Positions 9,921 to 19,664 are shown, counted from the first letter of the stretch. The stretch: 64,000 nucleotides of DNA from Saccharopolyspora montiporae (GCF_015209505.1 NZ_JADEYC010000014.1:1-64000); one strand, 5' to 3'. The notes: generated by a model not told the origin, from the sequence alone. Numbers and translations are program-made.

Positions 9921-10565
9921 TCATCCGCCGAGCGGTACCTCCGCGATCGTCTCCCACTCCGAGCAGGAGTGATCCCGGTTGAGCCGCACCAGCGACAGCG
10001 AGTCGACCTTGGCGGTGATCGGCTCCACGACGGTGCCGTTGAGCGTGGCGATGGCGAAGATGGCCGGGCCCTCGGTCGTCGAGTGCGCGAGGGACACGTG
10101 CTGGTCGACGTCCTCCGGTTCCGGCGGCAGCGACGCCTCACCGGTGATCTCCGCCGTGGCGCCGCGCACCGCGGTGCGCAGCTCCCGGACGTTCGTCTGC
10201 GGCTCCGCGGGCAGCGCGAGCGATTCCGGCAGCACCACCGCGTGGTGGAAGGCCAGGGTCAGCGGGGGAGTGCTGCTGAGGCGTTCGCGCGCCGCGGCCA
10301 GCAGCGGATCGATGCGGTCCTCGTCGACCTCGTCGGTGAATCCGACCTCCTGGAGCAGGACGTGCATCCACTCCAGCGGGACGAGATCGAAACCGGGGAG
10401 GTCGCGGAGGGCGTACTGGTACTCGTTGACCAGGTTGCGCAGTCCGGGCTGGGTGGCCAGCGGCAGCAGCCACGCGTAGCTCGTACGCCCGGCGTACCAC
10501 CCCGGGCGCCAGCGGGCGTGGTTGCGGACCTGATCGGCGTGCGGCGTGTCGGTCACCCCACACAT
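9921..10565 (-). CDS. 2H-phosphoesterase (2'-5' RNA ligase-like) protein, first motif altered
   Basis: A 214-aa protein of the actinobacterial 2'-5' RNA ligase-like group (RPGWYAGRTSYAWLL at the N-terminus, EWMHVLLQEVGFTDEV in the middle, HVSLAHSTTEGP near the C-terminus). Members act on cyclic phosphodiester RNA ends through two HxT/S motifs. The second motif is intact (H156-V-S158), but the first reads H68-V-L70, so the threonine or serine is lost. Activity may be reduced or altered. The start at 10565 (ATG) could instead be the GTG three codons on. It lies between unrelated accessory genes. Confidence 0.72.
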   Translation of the reverse strand: MCGVTDTPHADQVRNHARWRPGWYAGRTSYAWLLPLATQPGLRNLVNEYQYALRDLPGFDLVPLEWMHVLLQEVGFTDEVDEDRIDPLLAAARERLSSTPPLTLAFHHAVVLPESLALPAEPQTNVRELRTAVRGATAEITGEASLPPEPEDVDQHVSLAHSTTEGPAIFAIATLNGTVVEPITAKVDSLSLVRLNRDHSCSEWETIAEVPLGG

Positions 10566-10602
10566 ACTGCACCGGCTTCGGCGCGATTGGGGCGAGGTTG
10601 AG

Positions 10603-12042
10603 CTATCTCACGGTTCCCGCGTGGACAGGTTCACCCGGCGGCGCGTGCTCCTCGGCCGGGTCCGCGCGCATCGTCGGCGCGGCGTCGGAGTCGCGCACCC
10701 GCAGCGAAATCGCGAATCCGAGCAGGGCGAATCCGAGCGGAGCCAGCAGTGCCGCGCCGTAGGCGGCCCCGGAATCCACAGTGGAGGAATCCGGGAACGC
10801 GGCGAGCACGGTGGCCACGACAGCCGTGCCCAACGCGGTGCCGACCTGGCGCCCCGCGTTGAACATCGAGCTGGCCTGGCCGAGCTGCGCCGGTCCGATC
10901 CGGGCGAACGTCGCGGTCTGCACCGGGGTGGTGAGCAGTCCCATCGCCACGCCTTGCCCGACCAGCAGGCAGACGAGGAGCCACACCGGACTTCCCGCCG
11001 TGCTCAGCCGGAAACCGAGCACGAGGACCGCTTGCAGCCCGAAACCGGCCAGCAGCAGGCGTTTCGGGCCGATCCGCGGGTACAGCGCGCCGACCACCTG
11101 GGTCACCAGCAGCATGCTCAGCGCCTGCGGCATGAGCACGAGGCCGGCCGCCGACGGTGGCATCGCGCGCACGTCCTGCAGGTACAGCGGGACGAGGAAC
11201 ACCACGCCGAACAACGTGCCCATCTGGCACATCAGCACCGCGTTGCCGGCCGCGAACATCCGCTCGCCGAGCAGCCGCACGTCCAGCACCGGCGCGCGCA
11301 CGGCCAGCTCGCGGCGCACCAGGGCGGCCAGCAGCACCGCCGACACCGCCAGCGAGGCGGTGACTTGCACGTCCGACCAGCCGAGGTGGGCGACGCGGTC
11401 CAGTCCGAACAGCAGGGTCGCCAGCCCGCCTCCGGCGAGCAGGAACCCCGGCAGGTCGAACCTACCCGGCTCCGACCGCGGCTCCTCGCGCAGGAACAGC
11501 ACGGTGCACAGCAGGGCCAGCGCTCCCACCGGCACGTTGATGAAGAAGATCCACCGCCAGCTGGCGTGCTCGACGAGCACCCCGCCCAGCACCGGTCCGA
11601 GCGCGGGCGCGACGGTGGTGGGGATGGCCAGCACGGCGCCGGCCTTCGCGCGCTCGTGCGTCGGGAACGCGCGGAAGAGCATCGCCTGCCCGACCGGCAC
11701 GAGCATCCCGCCGCCGACGCCCTGCAGCACGCGTGCGGCGATGAGCACCCACATCTCGGTGGCCGCCCCGCACAACACCGAGGCGAGGGTGAACACGACG
11801 ACGGCCGTCTGGAAGGTGCGCTTGCTGCCGAAGCGGTCGGCGATCCAGCCGGCCGACGGGATGAACACCGCCAGGCTGACCACGTACCCGGTCAGCACCC
11901 ATTGCAGCGTCGCCTCGCCGACGTCGAACTCCCGGCCGAGGGTGGCCAGCGCGACGTTGAGGATCGTGACGTCCAGGATCTGCATGATCAGGCCGAGCAC
12001 GAAGGTGATTCCGACTAGCCACTTGTATTCGATGCGGCGCAC
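10603..12042 (-). CDS. DHA2-family MFS drug exporter (EmrB/QacA type)
   Basis: A 479-aa integral membrane transporter with about 14 hydrophobic segments. It has DHA2 signatures: LDVTILNVALATL in helix 1, the motif A region DRFGSKRTF, and GPVLGGVLVEHASWRWIFFINVPVG (motif C and the following loop). It probably exports a hydrophobic compound using the proton gradient. The start is GTG 12042 with GGAGGTCAA directly upstream. No regulator gene is adjacent; the upstream neighbour is a tRNA-Gly gene. Substrate unknown. Confidence 0.88.
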   Translation of the reverse strand: MRRIEYKWLVGITFVLGLIMQILDVTILNVALATLGREFDVGEATLQWVLTGYVVSLAVFIPSAGWIADRFGSKRTFQTAVVVFTLASVLCGAATEMWVLIAARVLQGVGGGMLVPVGQAMLFRAFPTHERAKAGAVLAIPTTVAPALGPVLGGVLVEHASWRWIFFINVPVGALALLCTVLFLREEPRSEPGRFDLPGFLLAGGGLATLLFGLDRVAHLGWSDVQVTASLAVSAVLLAALVRRELAVRAPVLDVRLLGERMFAAGNAVLMCQMGTLFGVVFLVPLYLQDVRAMPPSAAGLVLMPQALSMLLVTQVVGALYPRIGPKRLLLAGFGLQAVLVLGFRLSTAGSPVWLLVCLLVGQGVAMGLLTTPVQTATFARIGPAQLGQASSMFNAGRQVGTALGTAVVATVLAAFPDSSTVDSGAAYGAALLAPLGFALLGFAISLRVRDSDAAPTMRADPAEEHAPPGEPVHAGTVR

Positions 12043-12139
12043 TTGACCTCCGCTCGGTGCCGGGAAGCGGTCGACGTGCCGCGCCGTGGTGGTGGCGATC
12101 GGGCGGGAACATGAGCAGGCCCGCGCCCCCGGGACGGGA

Positions 12140-12156
12140 GCACGGGCCTGCCGTGC
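12140..12156 (-). terminator. Hairpin downstream of tRNA-Gly
   Basis: A 6-bp perfect stem (GCACGG with CCGTGC) with a 5-nt loop lies 3 nt past the tRNA 3' end on the minus strand. It is a candidate terminator without a T-tract. Confidence 0.4.
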
Positions 12157-12158
12157 GG

Positions 12159-12229
12159 AGCGGGCGACGGGAATCGAACCCGCGTAGCCAGTTTGGAAGA
12201 CTGGGGCTCTACCATTGAGCTACGCCCGC
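12159..12229 (-). tRNA. tRNA-Gly (anticodon UCC)
   Basis: The minus strand folds into a 71-nt cloverleaf. The acceptor pairs GCGGGCG with CGCCCGC, the anticodon stem CCAGT/ACTGG encloses loop CTTCCAA (anticodon TCC), and the T arm is GCGGG-TTCGATT-CCCGT. CCA is not encoded. Confidence 0.95.
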
Positions 12230-12420
12230 GTGCTTGATCGAACCGATCGCCCCGGACCCTACCGGAGAGCTCCCGCAGCGGGGGAATCCCCCGTGTCGCG
12301 GGCCACCCGGCGGCGTTCGCCCGGCCGACGGCGTTCGGTTGACCTTGCGTGCCCCACCCTAACCGGTCGCGATAGGCTCATCGCCACGCACCCGGACGCC
12401 CGGGTGCTGCGCACGTCGGA

Positions 12421-12494
12421 CGGGGTGTGGCGCAGTTTGGTAGCGCACTCGCTTTGGGTGCGAGGGGTCGTGGGTTCAAATCCCGCCACCCCGA
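12421..12494 (+). tRNA. tRNA-Pro (anticodon UGG)
   Basis: A 74-nt cloverleaf. The acceptor pairs CGGGGTG with CACCCCG, discriminator A. The anticodon stem CTCGC/GCGAG encloses TTTGGGT (anticodon TGG), and the T arm carries GGTTCAAATCC. CCA is not encoded. Confidence 0.95.
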
Positions 12495-12501
12495 CGTCGC
12501 G

Positions 12502-12535
12502 ACCGGTCGCTCGCCCGCGCGGGCGAGCGACCGGT
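12502..12535 (+). terminator. 34-bp perfect palindrome after tRNA-Pro
   Basis: Positions 12502-12518 and 12519-12535 are exact reverse complements (17-bp arms, no spacer). It starts 8 nt after the tRNA and can extrude as a hairpin with a small loop at CGCG. It is the likely terminator; no T-tract. Confidence 0.7.
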
Positions 12536-12773
12536 GTCCCGCCGCACACCCGCGCCGGTGCCCGCTAACGCGCGGAGCGCACCGACCGATTCCTCCCCTG
12601 TGCAACCTGCGAACAGTGGCCGCCGGAACCGCGTTCCCGCGGTGGCGGTGTGCGCGGCCCTCGGTGCGATCGCCGCGTCCCTGATCGGGGTCTCGTTCTG
12701 GCTGCCCGGCCCGGAGGACGGGAGCGCCGGGACCGGCGAGGACATCGTCACCGCGGTGACCCCGACCCGGTGA
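12534..12773 (+). CDS. Possible small membrane protein
   Basis: A 79-aa open frame with strong third-position GC from about 12580 on. One hydrophobic segment (about residues 36-57) is followed by an acidic, threonine-rich end. The GTG at 12534 overlaps the terminator palindrome by 2 bp, so the true start may lie downstream. No family is recognised. It is convergent with the next gene, 13 bp apart. Confidence 0.4.
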   Translation: MSRRTPAPVPANARSAPTDSSPVQPANSGRRNRVPAVAVCAALGAIAASLIGVSFWLPGPEDGSAGTGEDIVTAVTPTR

Positions 12774-12786
12774 GTCCGGCGGGTGA

Positions 12787-13677
12787 TCACGCGGTGACGG
12801 CGGTGACCGACACCGCCTCCGGTAGCGCGGGATCCTTGCCGCAGCTGTTCGGCCGGGGCGGTTCGAGCCGGTGTTCGCGGACCGAGACCCGCCAGCGGCG
12901 GCCGTCGGTGTGCTCGACGGTGAACCGCTCGGGCCCGGTCGCGCGCACCCGCAGCGCGTCGATGCCCCGCTCGCCGGTGCGTTCGCGCACTGCGAGCTCG
13001 GCGGCCTGCCCGCCCGCCGGCCAGCTGGAGCGGCCCCGGCACCCGGTGAGCTCCACCGTCCGGTCAGCGGCCCCGTCCAACGCCCGGATCGCGGTGTCCG
13101 CGTCGAGCCGCCCGTAGGCGTAACCGCTGGGCAGCAGCACACCAGCCGGGGCGAACCGGTGCCCGCCGGTGTGCGTGCTCTCCCACACCCGGTCGTCGTC
13201 GCCGAGCTCGTCGAGCAGCGGGCGGGCCAGGAGTGCGCAGCAGCGGTCCCGGCGGCCGTTCGTGCAGACCAGCAGCCGCGGGTCTGCGTCCGCGTACCCC
13301 CACCCGTCGTGCTCGCCCGCTGCGATGCGGGAGAAGTCCAGGTCCAGCAGCTCGCCCGGCTTGCGGGTGCTGCTGCGGCGCAGCCAGCCGGCGCCGGGAC
13401 CGGTGTGCGCCAGCAGCACCTCGCGGGGTGCCGCCGGCTCCGTGTCCGCGTGCCTCCCGGGCCGGCGGATGAGCTGCACGCGCACGCCCGTGCCCTCGGT
13501 GCGCCGGGTGAGCTCGCGCCCCAGCTCGGGGTCCAGGTGGCTGTCGGTGAGTCCCTCGCGCCCCCACGGCCCCGGCTGCTCCAGGCACAGCCACGCCGCG
13601 GCGGGCGCCGCGGTCCCGGGTAGCGGCTCGGCCAGCTGGGCGGACAGCGCGGAGCAGGTGGGTGCGGTGGCGTGCAT
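12787..13677 (-). CDS. Sucrase/ferredoxin-like protein
   Basis: A 296-aa protein of the Suc_Fer-like family (thioredoxin-like ferredoxin fold). It carries VCTNGRRDRCCALL, THTGGHRFAP and LLPSGYAYGRLD, all hallmarks of the group, whose cysteines are thought to bind an iron-sulfur cluster. I start it at MHATAPTCSAL (13677); a longer reading from 13797 adds an arginine-rich stretch unlike the family. It is divergent from tig. The biochemical role of the family is poorly defined. Confidence 0.75.
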   Translation of the reverse strand: MHATAPTCSALSAQLAEPLPGTAAPAAAWLCLEQPGPWGREGLTDSHLDPELGRELTRRTEGTGVRVQLIRRPGRHADTEPAAPREVLLAHTGPGAGWLRRSSTRKPGELLDLDFSRIAAGEHDGWGYADADPRLLVCTNGRRDRCCALLARPLLDELGDDDRVWESTHTGGHRFAPAGVLLPSGYAYGRLDADTAIRALDGAADRTVELTGCRGRSSWPAGGQAAELAVRERTGERGIDALRVRATGPERFTVEHTDGRRWRVSVREHRLEPPRPNSCGKDPALPEAVSVTAVTA

Positions 13678-13816
13678 ACCGCCACTCAAGCACGCCCGGC
13701 GGGGGCAGTGCCGTGGCCGGGAGTGCCGGGTGCGCAGAACGGGTACGACGAGGTCGGTGCCCGTCCGGGAGGTCCGGCACCGGCAACCCCGGCCCACCTG
13801 CTCGGGGTGGAAGCAA

Positions 13817-13822
13817 TAGACT
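13817..13822 (+). promoter_or_regulatory. Candidate tig -10 (TAGACT)
   Basis: TAGACT fits TANNNT and lies about 90 nt upstream of the tig start. No clear -35 element is seen, so support is weak. Confidence 0.35.
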
Positions 13823-13913
13823 CAGAGGTCAGCCCGGCACATCGGCGACGTGGCCGCGTGCCGCGCCCGCCAGGCACCGCCGGGAGTCAAGCACGTTCGC
13901 ACTAGGAGACCAC

Positions 13914-15377
13914 GTGAAGAGCACCGTCGAGCACCTGAGCCCGACGCGCGTCCGGATCAACGTCGAGGTGCCGTTCGACGAGCTCAAGCCGAACTTCGAC
14001 CGCGCGTACAAAGCACTCGCCCAGCAGGTCCGCATCCCGGGCTTCCGCCCCGGCAAGGTCCCGGCTCGGGTGCTGGAGAGCCGCATCGGTCGGGAACCCG
14101 TGCTCAACGAGGTCGTCAACGAAGCGGTCCCGGCGAAGTACATGGAGGCGGTCAACGGCACCGAGGTGCGTACCCTCAGCCGCCCCGACATCGAGGTGAC
14201 CAAGATCGAGGACGGGGACGAGATCGCGTTCACCGCCGAGGTCGACGTCCGCCCCGAGATCACCGTTCCCGCGTTCGACGACCTGTCGGTGAGCGTGGAC
14301 GACGTCGAGGTCACCGAGGAGGAGGTGACCGAGCAGCTCGACAACCTGCGGGCCCGGTTCGGCACCCTCACCGGTGTCGAGCGCCCGGCCCAGGACGGCG
14401 ACTTCGTCAGCATCGACCTGTCGGCCACGGTCGACGGCGAAGAGGTCGAGGAGGCCAAGACCAGCGGTCTGTCTTACGAGATCGGCTCCGGGCAGCTCAT
14501 CGACGGCATCGACGACGCGCTGACCGGCGCGAGCGAGGGCGAGACCAAGAACTTCACCACGGAGCTGGTGGCCGGTGAGCACGCCGGCCGCGAGGCCGAG
14601 GTGACGGTCACGCTGAACTCCGTCAAGGAGCGCCAGCTGCCGGAGGTGGACGACGAGTTCGCCGAGATGGCCAGCGAGTTCGACACGGCTGACGAGCTCG
14701 TCGCGGACCTGCGCGAGCGGCTCGGCAAGGTCAAGAAGATGCAGCAGGGCGTGGAAGCCCGGGACAAGATCCTGGACGCGCTGCTGGAGACCACCGAGGT
14801 CCCGCTGCCGGAGAAGGTCGTCGAGTCCGAGATCGAGGTCCGCGAGCACGACGCGGTGCACTCGTTCGACCACGACGAGCAGCAGTTCCAGCAGCACCTG
14901 CAGAGCCAGGGCCAGACCCGCGAGGAGTTCGACGCCGAGACCCGCCAGGAGGCGGAGAAGGCCGTCCGCGTCCAGCTGGTGCTGGACACCATCGCGGACG
15001 CCAACGACATCTCGGTGTCGGACAACGAGCTCACCGAGCGGATCATTTACCAGGCGCAGCAGTACGGCATGAGCCCGGACCAGTTCGTCCAGCAGGCCCA
15101 GCAGTCCGGCCAGCTCGGCGCGCTGTACGCGGACGTGCGGCGCAGCAAGGCGCTGTTCTCGGTCGTGCGGCAGGCCACGGTGACCGATGCGCAGGGCAAC
15201 GCGCTCGACCTCGATGAGCTGTTCGGCCCCGAGGAGTCCGACGAGGGCGGGCAGCCGGAGACGGTCGAATCCGAGGTCGTGGAGGTCGCCGACTCGGACG
15301 CCGCCGATTCGGACGCCGCGGGCTCGGACGCTGCGGACGCCGACGCCACGAAGCCGGGGGCGACCAAATCGGAGTGA
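13914..15377 (+). CDS. tig: Trigger factor, ribosome-associated chaperone and prolyl isomerase
   Basis: A 487-aa chaperone that binds at the ribosome exit tunnel. The N-terminal ribosome-binding domain holds GFRPGKVP at about residues 43-50. The FKBP-type isomerase domain follows (DGDFVSIDLSATVDGEEVEE onward), then a helical C-terminal chaperone domain. The last 50 residues form an acidic, alanine-rich tail with SDAADSDAAGSDAAD repeats, common in actinobacterial trigger factors. GTG 13914 follows AGGAG by 5 nt. It precedes clpP1-clpP2, the usual tig-clpP-clpX order. Confidence 0.97.
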   Translation: MKSTVEHLSPTRVRINVEVPFDELKPNFDRAYKALAQQVRIPGFRPGKVPARVLESRIGREPVLNEVVNEAVPAKYMEAVNGTEVRTLSRPDIEVTKIEDGDEIAFTAEVDVRPEITVPAFDDLSVSVDDVEVTEEEVTEQLDNLRARFGTLTGVERPAQDGDFVSIDLSATVDGEEVEEAKTSGLSYEIGSGQLIDGIDDALTGASEGETKNFTTELVAGEHAGREAEVTVTLNSVKERQLPEVDDEFAEMASEFDTADELVADLRERLGKVKKMQQGVEARDKILDALLETTEVPLPEKVVESEIEVREHDAVHSFDHDEQQFQQHLQSQGQTREEFDAETRQEAEKAVRVQLVLDTIADANDISVSDNELTERIIYQAQQYGMSPDQFVQQAQQSGQLGALYADVRRSKALFSVVRQATVTDAQGNALDLDELFGPEESDEGGQPETVESEVVEVADSDAADSDAAGSDAADADATKPGATKSE

Positions 15378-15414
15378 TCCCCGCGCGGTGACATAGTGAT
15401 GCGCATGCTCTGAG

Positions 15415-15456
15415 CGAACGTGGGCGGTACTGGGAAGCTGGTGCCGCCCACGTTCG
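15415..15456 (+). terminator. tig terminator hairpin
   Basis: A 16-bp stem (15415-15430 with 15441-15456) with one G-U pair and a 10-nt loop lies 38 bp after the tig stop. Only a short TT follows. It separates tig from clpP1. Confidence 0.8.
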
Positions 15457-15635
15457 TTAGGGTCGGTTGTAGCGGATCACCCGACAGGCGAGCAGGAGCC
15501 CAAGCGGGAAAGCAGAGCACCGGCGGGAGTCACCGCGCCTGGCGGACGTCCCAGCGAGTCCACAGTGGAAGTGGTTCGCCGCCGGTGAAAGTGACCCCAG
15601 TGGAAAAGGCCCATTGCGGGGGAAGGCAGGGAGAC

Positions 15636-16262
15636 GTGACGCAGCACCTGACTGTTCCGGCGTCCGACGCGCAGTCGCCGTCCATGCGGACGGAGGCGGG
15701 CGGGCTCTCGCTCAACGACTCGGTTTACGAGCGGCTGCTGCGAGAGCGCATCATCGTCCTCGGCTCCCAGGTCGAGGACTCGATGTCCAACCAGATCTGC
15801 TCGCAGCTGCTGCTGCTGGCGGCGGAGGACCCGGACCGGGACATTTCGCTCTACATCAATTCACCGGGCGGCTCGGTGACGGCCGGTATGGCCATCTACG
15901 ACACGATGCAGCTGGTGAAGCCGGACGTCGCGACGGTCGCGATGGGCATGGCCGCGTCCATGGGGCAGTTCCTGCTGTCCGCGGGCGCCAAGGGCAAGCG
16001 GTTCGCGCTGCCGCACGCGCGGATCATGATGCACCAGCCCTCCGCGGGCCTCGGCGGTACGGCCTCCGACATCGAGATCCAGGCCAAGATGTTCTCCAAG
16101 CACAAGCAGGAGATGGCCGAGCTGATCGCCGAGCAGACCGGGCAGACCGTCGAGAAGATCATCTCCGATTCGGACCGCGACCGCTGGTTCGCCCCGAGCG
16201 AGGCGCTGGAATACGGGTTCATCGACCACATCGCCTCCGCCGCGAACCTGCCGCGCGCATGA
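15636..16262 (+). CDS. clpP1: ATP-dependent Clp protease proteolytic subunit 1
   Basis: A 208-aa serine peptidase that forms part of the mixed ClpP1P2 tetradecamer and degrades substrates unfolded by ClpX or ClpC. Nucleophile S108 lies in GMAASMGQ and H133 in MMHQPSAG; the oxyanion loop region [12 protein letters not shown] is intact. GTG 15636 follows GGGAG. The 179-bp leader after the tig terminator includes a TCCACAGTGGA palindrome at 15559-15569. It is followed by clpP2, and the pair is likely cotranscribed. Confidence 0.96.
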   Translation: MTQHLTVPASDAQSPSMRTEAGGLSLNDSVYERLLRERIIVLGSQVEDSMSNQICSQLLLLAAEDPDRDISLYINSPGGSVTAGMAIYDTMQLVKPDVATVAMGMAASMGQFLLSAGAKGKRFALPHARIMMHQPSAGLGGTASDIEIQAKMFSKHKQEMAELIAEQTGQTVEKIISDSDRDRWFAPSEALEYGFIDHIASAANLPRA

Positions 16263-16300
16263 CCGCCACGTCCGGACCAAGCCAAGAGGAGACACCCGCC

Positions 16301-16933
16301 GTGAGCTCGTTCCAGCCTCCGCAGTCCCGGTACGTGCTGCCCTCGTTCGTCGAGCGCACCGCGTACGGCGTCAAGGAGTCCAATCCGTACAACAAGCTGT
16401 TCGAGGAGCGCATCGTGTTCCTCGGCGTCCAGGTCGACGACGCGTCGGCCAACGACGTCATGGCGCAGTTGCTGTTCCTGGAGTCCGACGACCCGGACCG
16501 CGAGATCCAGATGTACATCAACTCGCCCGGTGGTTCGTTCACCGCGCTGATGGCCATCTACGACACCATCCAGTACGTCCGCCCGGACGTGCGCACCATC
16601 TGCCTGGGCCAGGCCGCCTCGGCCGCTGCGGTGCTGTTGGCCGCGGGCAGCAAGGGCAAGCGCATGGCGCTGCCGAACTCCCGGGTGCTCATCCACCAGC
16701 CCGCGGTCGAGGGGATCTACGGCCAGGTCTCCGACCTGGAGATCCAGGCCGCCGAGGTCCAGCGGATGCGCGATCTGCTGGAGTCGACGCTGGCCACGCA
16801 CACCAACCGCACCAAGGAGCAGGTGCGCGAGGACATCGACCGGGACAAGATCCTCACCGCCGAACAGGCCGCCGAGTACGGCATCATCGACGAGGTGCTG
16901 CCGTACCGGAAGCTGTCGGCGCAGCAGTCCTGA
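16301..16933 (+). CDS. clpP2: ATP-dependent Clp protease proteolytic subunit 2
   Basis: A 210-aa paralogue forming the second ring of ClpP1P2. S107 lies in GQAASAA and H132 in LIHQPAVEG. The N-terminus [21 protein letters not shown] matches actinobacterial ClpP2. I choose GTG 16301 because AGGAG lies 10 nt upstream and the length then fits the family. An in-frame ATG at 16259 overlapping the clpP1 stop would add 14 residues with no family match. Both subunits are generally required for activity in actinobacteria. Confidence 0.95.
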   Translation: MSSFQPPQSRYVLPSFVERTAYGVKESNPYNKLFEERIVFLGVQVDDASANDVMAQLLFLESDDPDREIQMYINSPGGSFTALMAIYDTIQYVRPDVRTICLGQAASAAAVLLAAGSKGKRMALPNSRVLIHQPAVEGIYGQVSDLEIQAAEVQRMRDLLESTLATHTNRTKEQVREDIDRDKILTAEQAAEYGIIDEVLPYRKLSAQQS

Positions 16934-17259
16934 CACCCCGCGCCGCGCACCGCCGACCGCGGTCCGCCCCCTCCGCCGGGATGGGATGGGCCCGCGACAC
17001 GACGCCGGCGGTCGCGGAAAGCAGGTGAACGGGCTGGCTCGGACGGGCTAGGGTTGGAGCTCGGCCGGGCGGCGGCCAACGCCCGCCACGCCCGGCCGGG
17101 TGCTTCCGGCAGATCGGGCGCAACGCTGGTCACACTGCGCTCGACGGGTGGCGGGAACTGCGAGCCTCCCCGAACGCGGGGAATGGCAGGTACCGTCGAC
17201 GAGGACGAACGGTCAGGCGCACTGCCGGATGGTGTGCCGGAGGGGACGGGTCAGCGGGC
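16934..17259. other. clpP2-clpX intergenic region
   Basis: This 326-bp gap has no convincing gene. Two TANNNT hexamers on the plus strand, TAGGGT at 17049-17054 and TACCGT at 17191-17196, are candidate -10 elements for clpX. The large gap implies that clpX has its own promoter. Confidence 0.45.
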
Positions 17260-18540
17260 ATGGCACGTATCGGTGACGGCGGCGACCTGCTGAAGTGCTC
17301 CTTCTGCGGGAAGAGCCAGAAGCAGGTCAAGAAACTCATCGCCGGCCCCGGCGTGTACATCTGCGATGAGTGCATCGGTCTCTGCAACGAGATCATCGAG
17401 GAGGAACTCGCCGAAGCGGGCGACGTCAAACTCGACGAGCTGCCCAAACCGGCCGAGATCCACGAGTTCCTCGATCAGTACGTCATCGGGCAGAGCCCGG
17501 CCAAGCGCAACCTGTCAGTGGCGGTCTACAACCACTACAAGCGCATCCAGGCCGGTGAGCAGCGGGAGAGCCGCACCGAAGAAGCCGTGGAGCTGGCCAA
17601 GTCCAACATCCTCATGCTCGGCCCGACCGGCTGCGGTAAGACCTACCTCGCGCAGACGCTGGCCAAGATGCTCAACGTCCCGTTCGCGATCGCCGACGCC
17701 ACGGCACTCACCGAGGCCGGCTACGTCGGTGAGGACGTCGAGAACATCCTGCTCAAGCTGATCCAGGCGGCCGACTACGACGTCAAGCGCGCCGAGACCG
17801 GCATCATCTACATCGACGAGGTCGACAAGATCGCGCGCAAGAGCGAGAACCCGTCGATCACCCGGGACGTCTCCGGTGAGGGCGTGCAGCAGGCGCTGCT
17901 GAAGATCCTGGAGGGCACCACCGCGAGCGTGCCGCCGCAGGGCGGGCGCAAGCACCCGCACCAGGAGTTCATCCAGATCGACACGACGAACGTGCTGTTC
18001 ATCGTGGCCGGCGCCTTCGCCGGTCTGGAGCAGATCGTCGAGGAGCGGGTCGGCAAGCACAGCGTCGGTTTCGGCGCCGATCTGCGGTCGAAGAGCGACG
18101 CCGACACCGCCGACCACTTCGCCGACGTGATGCCCGAGGACCTCATCAAGTACGGGCTGATCCCGGAGTTCATCGGCCGGCTGCCCACCGTGGCGAGCGT
18201 GACGAACCTGGACAAGGACTCGCTCGTCAGCATCCTCACCGAGCCGCGCAACGCGCTGGTCAAGCAGTACAAGCGGCTGTTCGAGCTGGACAACGTCGAG
18301 CTGGAGTTCACCAAGACCGCGCTGGAGGGCATCGCCGACCAGGCGATCCTGCGCGGCACGGGTGCTCGCGGCCTGCGCGCGATCCTGGAAGAGGTCCTGC
18401 TGCCGGTCATGTACGACATCCCGAGCCGCGAGGACGTGGCCAAGGTCGTGATCACCGAGCAGACCGTCCGGGAGAACGTCAACCCCACCATCGTGGCGCG
18501 GCAGGCGGCCCGTCGGGAACGCAGGGACAAGTCGGCCTGA
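17260..18540 (+). CDS. clpX: ATP-dependent Clp protease ATPase subunit ClpX
   Basis: A 426-aa AAA+ unfoldase delivering proteins to ClpP1P2. The N-terminal zinc domain has C13, C16, C35 and C38. Then come Walker A GPTGCGKT, pore loop GYVGED, Walker [10 protein letters not shown] and the GRKHP loop that recognises ssrA-type tags. Sensor 2 lies in GARGLRAI. Length is standard. ATG 17260 is fixed by the conserved [18 protein letters not shown] start. GGAGGGG lies a little far upstream (about 14 nt). Confidence 0.97.
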   Translation: MARIGDGGDLLKCSFCGKSQKQVKKLIAGPGVYICDECIGLCNEIIEEELAEAGDVKLDELPKPAEIHEFLDQYVIGQSPAKRNLSVAVYNHYKRIQAGEQRESRTEEAVELAKSNILMLGPTGCGKTYLAQTLAKMLNVPFAIADATALTEAGYVGEDVENILLKLIQAADYDVKRAETGIIYIDEVDKIARKSENPSITRDVSGEGVQQALLKILEGTTASVPPQGGRKHPHQEFIQIDTTNVLFIVAGAFAGLEQIVEERVGKHSVGFGADLRSKSDADTADHFADVMPEDLIKYGLIPEFIGRLPTVASVTNLDKDSLVSILTEPRNALVKQYKRLFELDNVELEFTKTALEGIADQAILRGTGARGLRAILEEVLLPVMYDIPSREDVAKVVITEQTVRENVNPTIVARQAARRERRDKSA

Positions 18541-18657
18541 CCCGGTTGAGCAGGTGCCCGGGACGGGCCCGCGGCGCGGGTTGATCGGTGGAGTGGCGGT
18601 CCCCCTGGAAGGAGCACCTGTCCCGTCTCCCGGTCACGTGAGCTCTGCTCCAGCCGG

Positions 18658-19539
18658 TCAACGGCGCAGGTGTCCGCCGATGAAGTCGACCACGTCCGGC
18701 AGGATGCGCCGCCAGTAGCCGGCGTTGTGCCCGCCCGGTTCGAACGAGGCCAGTTCGGCCTTCGCGAGCTGGGCGATGATCCGCGAGTTCTCGTAGAAGC
18801 GGTCGGCGGTCCCGCACCAGACACCGAGCGTGCGGCCGACTCGCCGGTCCGGGTGCTGCAGCGGATCGTTCGCGGCCCAGATCTCCTTCGCCGGAGCGGC
18901 GTGCTGCCGGTTGAGGCTCTCCCAGTGCGCGAACAGCGCGGGCGACATCGCGGCGGTCGCCGCTAGCGGCGCTCCGGTCTCCATTCGCTCGTGCGCGTAA
19001 CCGAGTGCCCCGAACCCGCCCATGGACATGCCCAGGACGGCGGTGGGCAACGCCAGCCCCAGTTCGTCGAGCCAGCCGGGGAGTTCATCGCGCAGCATGG
19101 CCTGCGGGTCGGCGCCGTCTCCGGCGTCGTACCAGAAGTGCTGCCCGCCGTCCGGTGCCACCACCGCGAACGGTCCGGTCGCGCGCCGGATCGCGGCGTC
19201 GGTGACGAATTGGGGGAGCCCGAGATCGGCCAGTCCGCGGGCTGAGGAGCGCAGCGGGTGCAGCGCCAGGCACACCGGCAGCGCGTCCGGCCGGACATCG
19301 GGAGGTGCCGTCACCATCAGGTCCACTTCGGCCCCGCGGGCGGTGCTGTAGCGGCGGTGGAAGTCCAGGGTCCCCGGTCGCACATCCGGAACGGTGCCGT
19401 CATCGCCGGTCAGGCCCAGCGCGGAGCGCAGACCGGAGCCGCCGGGCAGCACGTCGAGCAGTGCTCCCGCGCCGCCGAGCAACCCCAGTCCGGCGAGCGA
19501 ACCGGCGCCGGCGAGCATGCCGCGTCGCGAAACCCGCAT
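18658..19539 (-). CDS. Tat-exported alpha/beta-hydrolase esterase (first copy)
   Basis: A 293-aa protein with a twin-arginine-type signal at the N-terminus (SRRGMLAGAG, then a hydrophobic GL-rich core). The mature part is an esterase-D-like alpha/beta hydrolase. The probable triad is S172 in GMSMGG, D246 in CGTADRF and H271 in PGGHNAGYW. It is likely secreted or envelope-bound and acts on an ester or transfers an acyl group. A paralogue with the same architecture lies at 20281-21186, on the other side of a small hydrolase-like gene. The substrate is unknown. Confidence 0.85.
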   Translation of the reverse strand: MRVSRRGMLAGAGSLAGLGLLGGAGALLDVLPGGSGLRSALGLTGDDGTVPDVRPGTLDFHRRYSTARGAEVDLMVTAPPDVRPDALPVCLALHPLRSSARGLADLGLPQFVTDAAIRRATGPFAVVAPDGGQHFWYDAGDGADPQAMLRDELPGWLDELGLALPTAVLGMSMGGFGALGYAHERMETGAPLAATAAMSPALFAHWESLNRQHAAPAKEIWAANDPLQHPDRRVGRTLGVWCGTADRFYENSRIIAQLAKAELASFEPGGHNAGYWRRILPDVVDFIGGHLRR

Positions 19540-19664
19540 GTCCGAATTGAACCACCGGATGTGGGCCCGTGCCGGGGAATCGACCTCCGTCGCATGCGGA
19601 CCGGACGTTGTTGGACGATCATTGCCGGTGAGTACAACTGCGGCGGGACGGGGAGGACCGCGTC

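Noticed and set aside
12230..12420. Additional tRNA or small gene between the two tRNAs
   Set aside because: No cloverleaf or coding signal was found in this 190-bp spacer.
15559..15569. SOS (LexA) box upstream of clpP1
   Set aside because: TCCACAGTGGA does not match the actinobacterial SOS box (GAAC-N4-GTTC) and the same word occurs inside coding regions.
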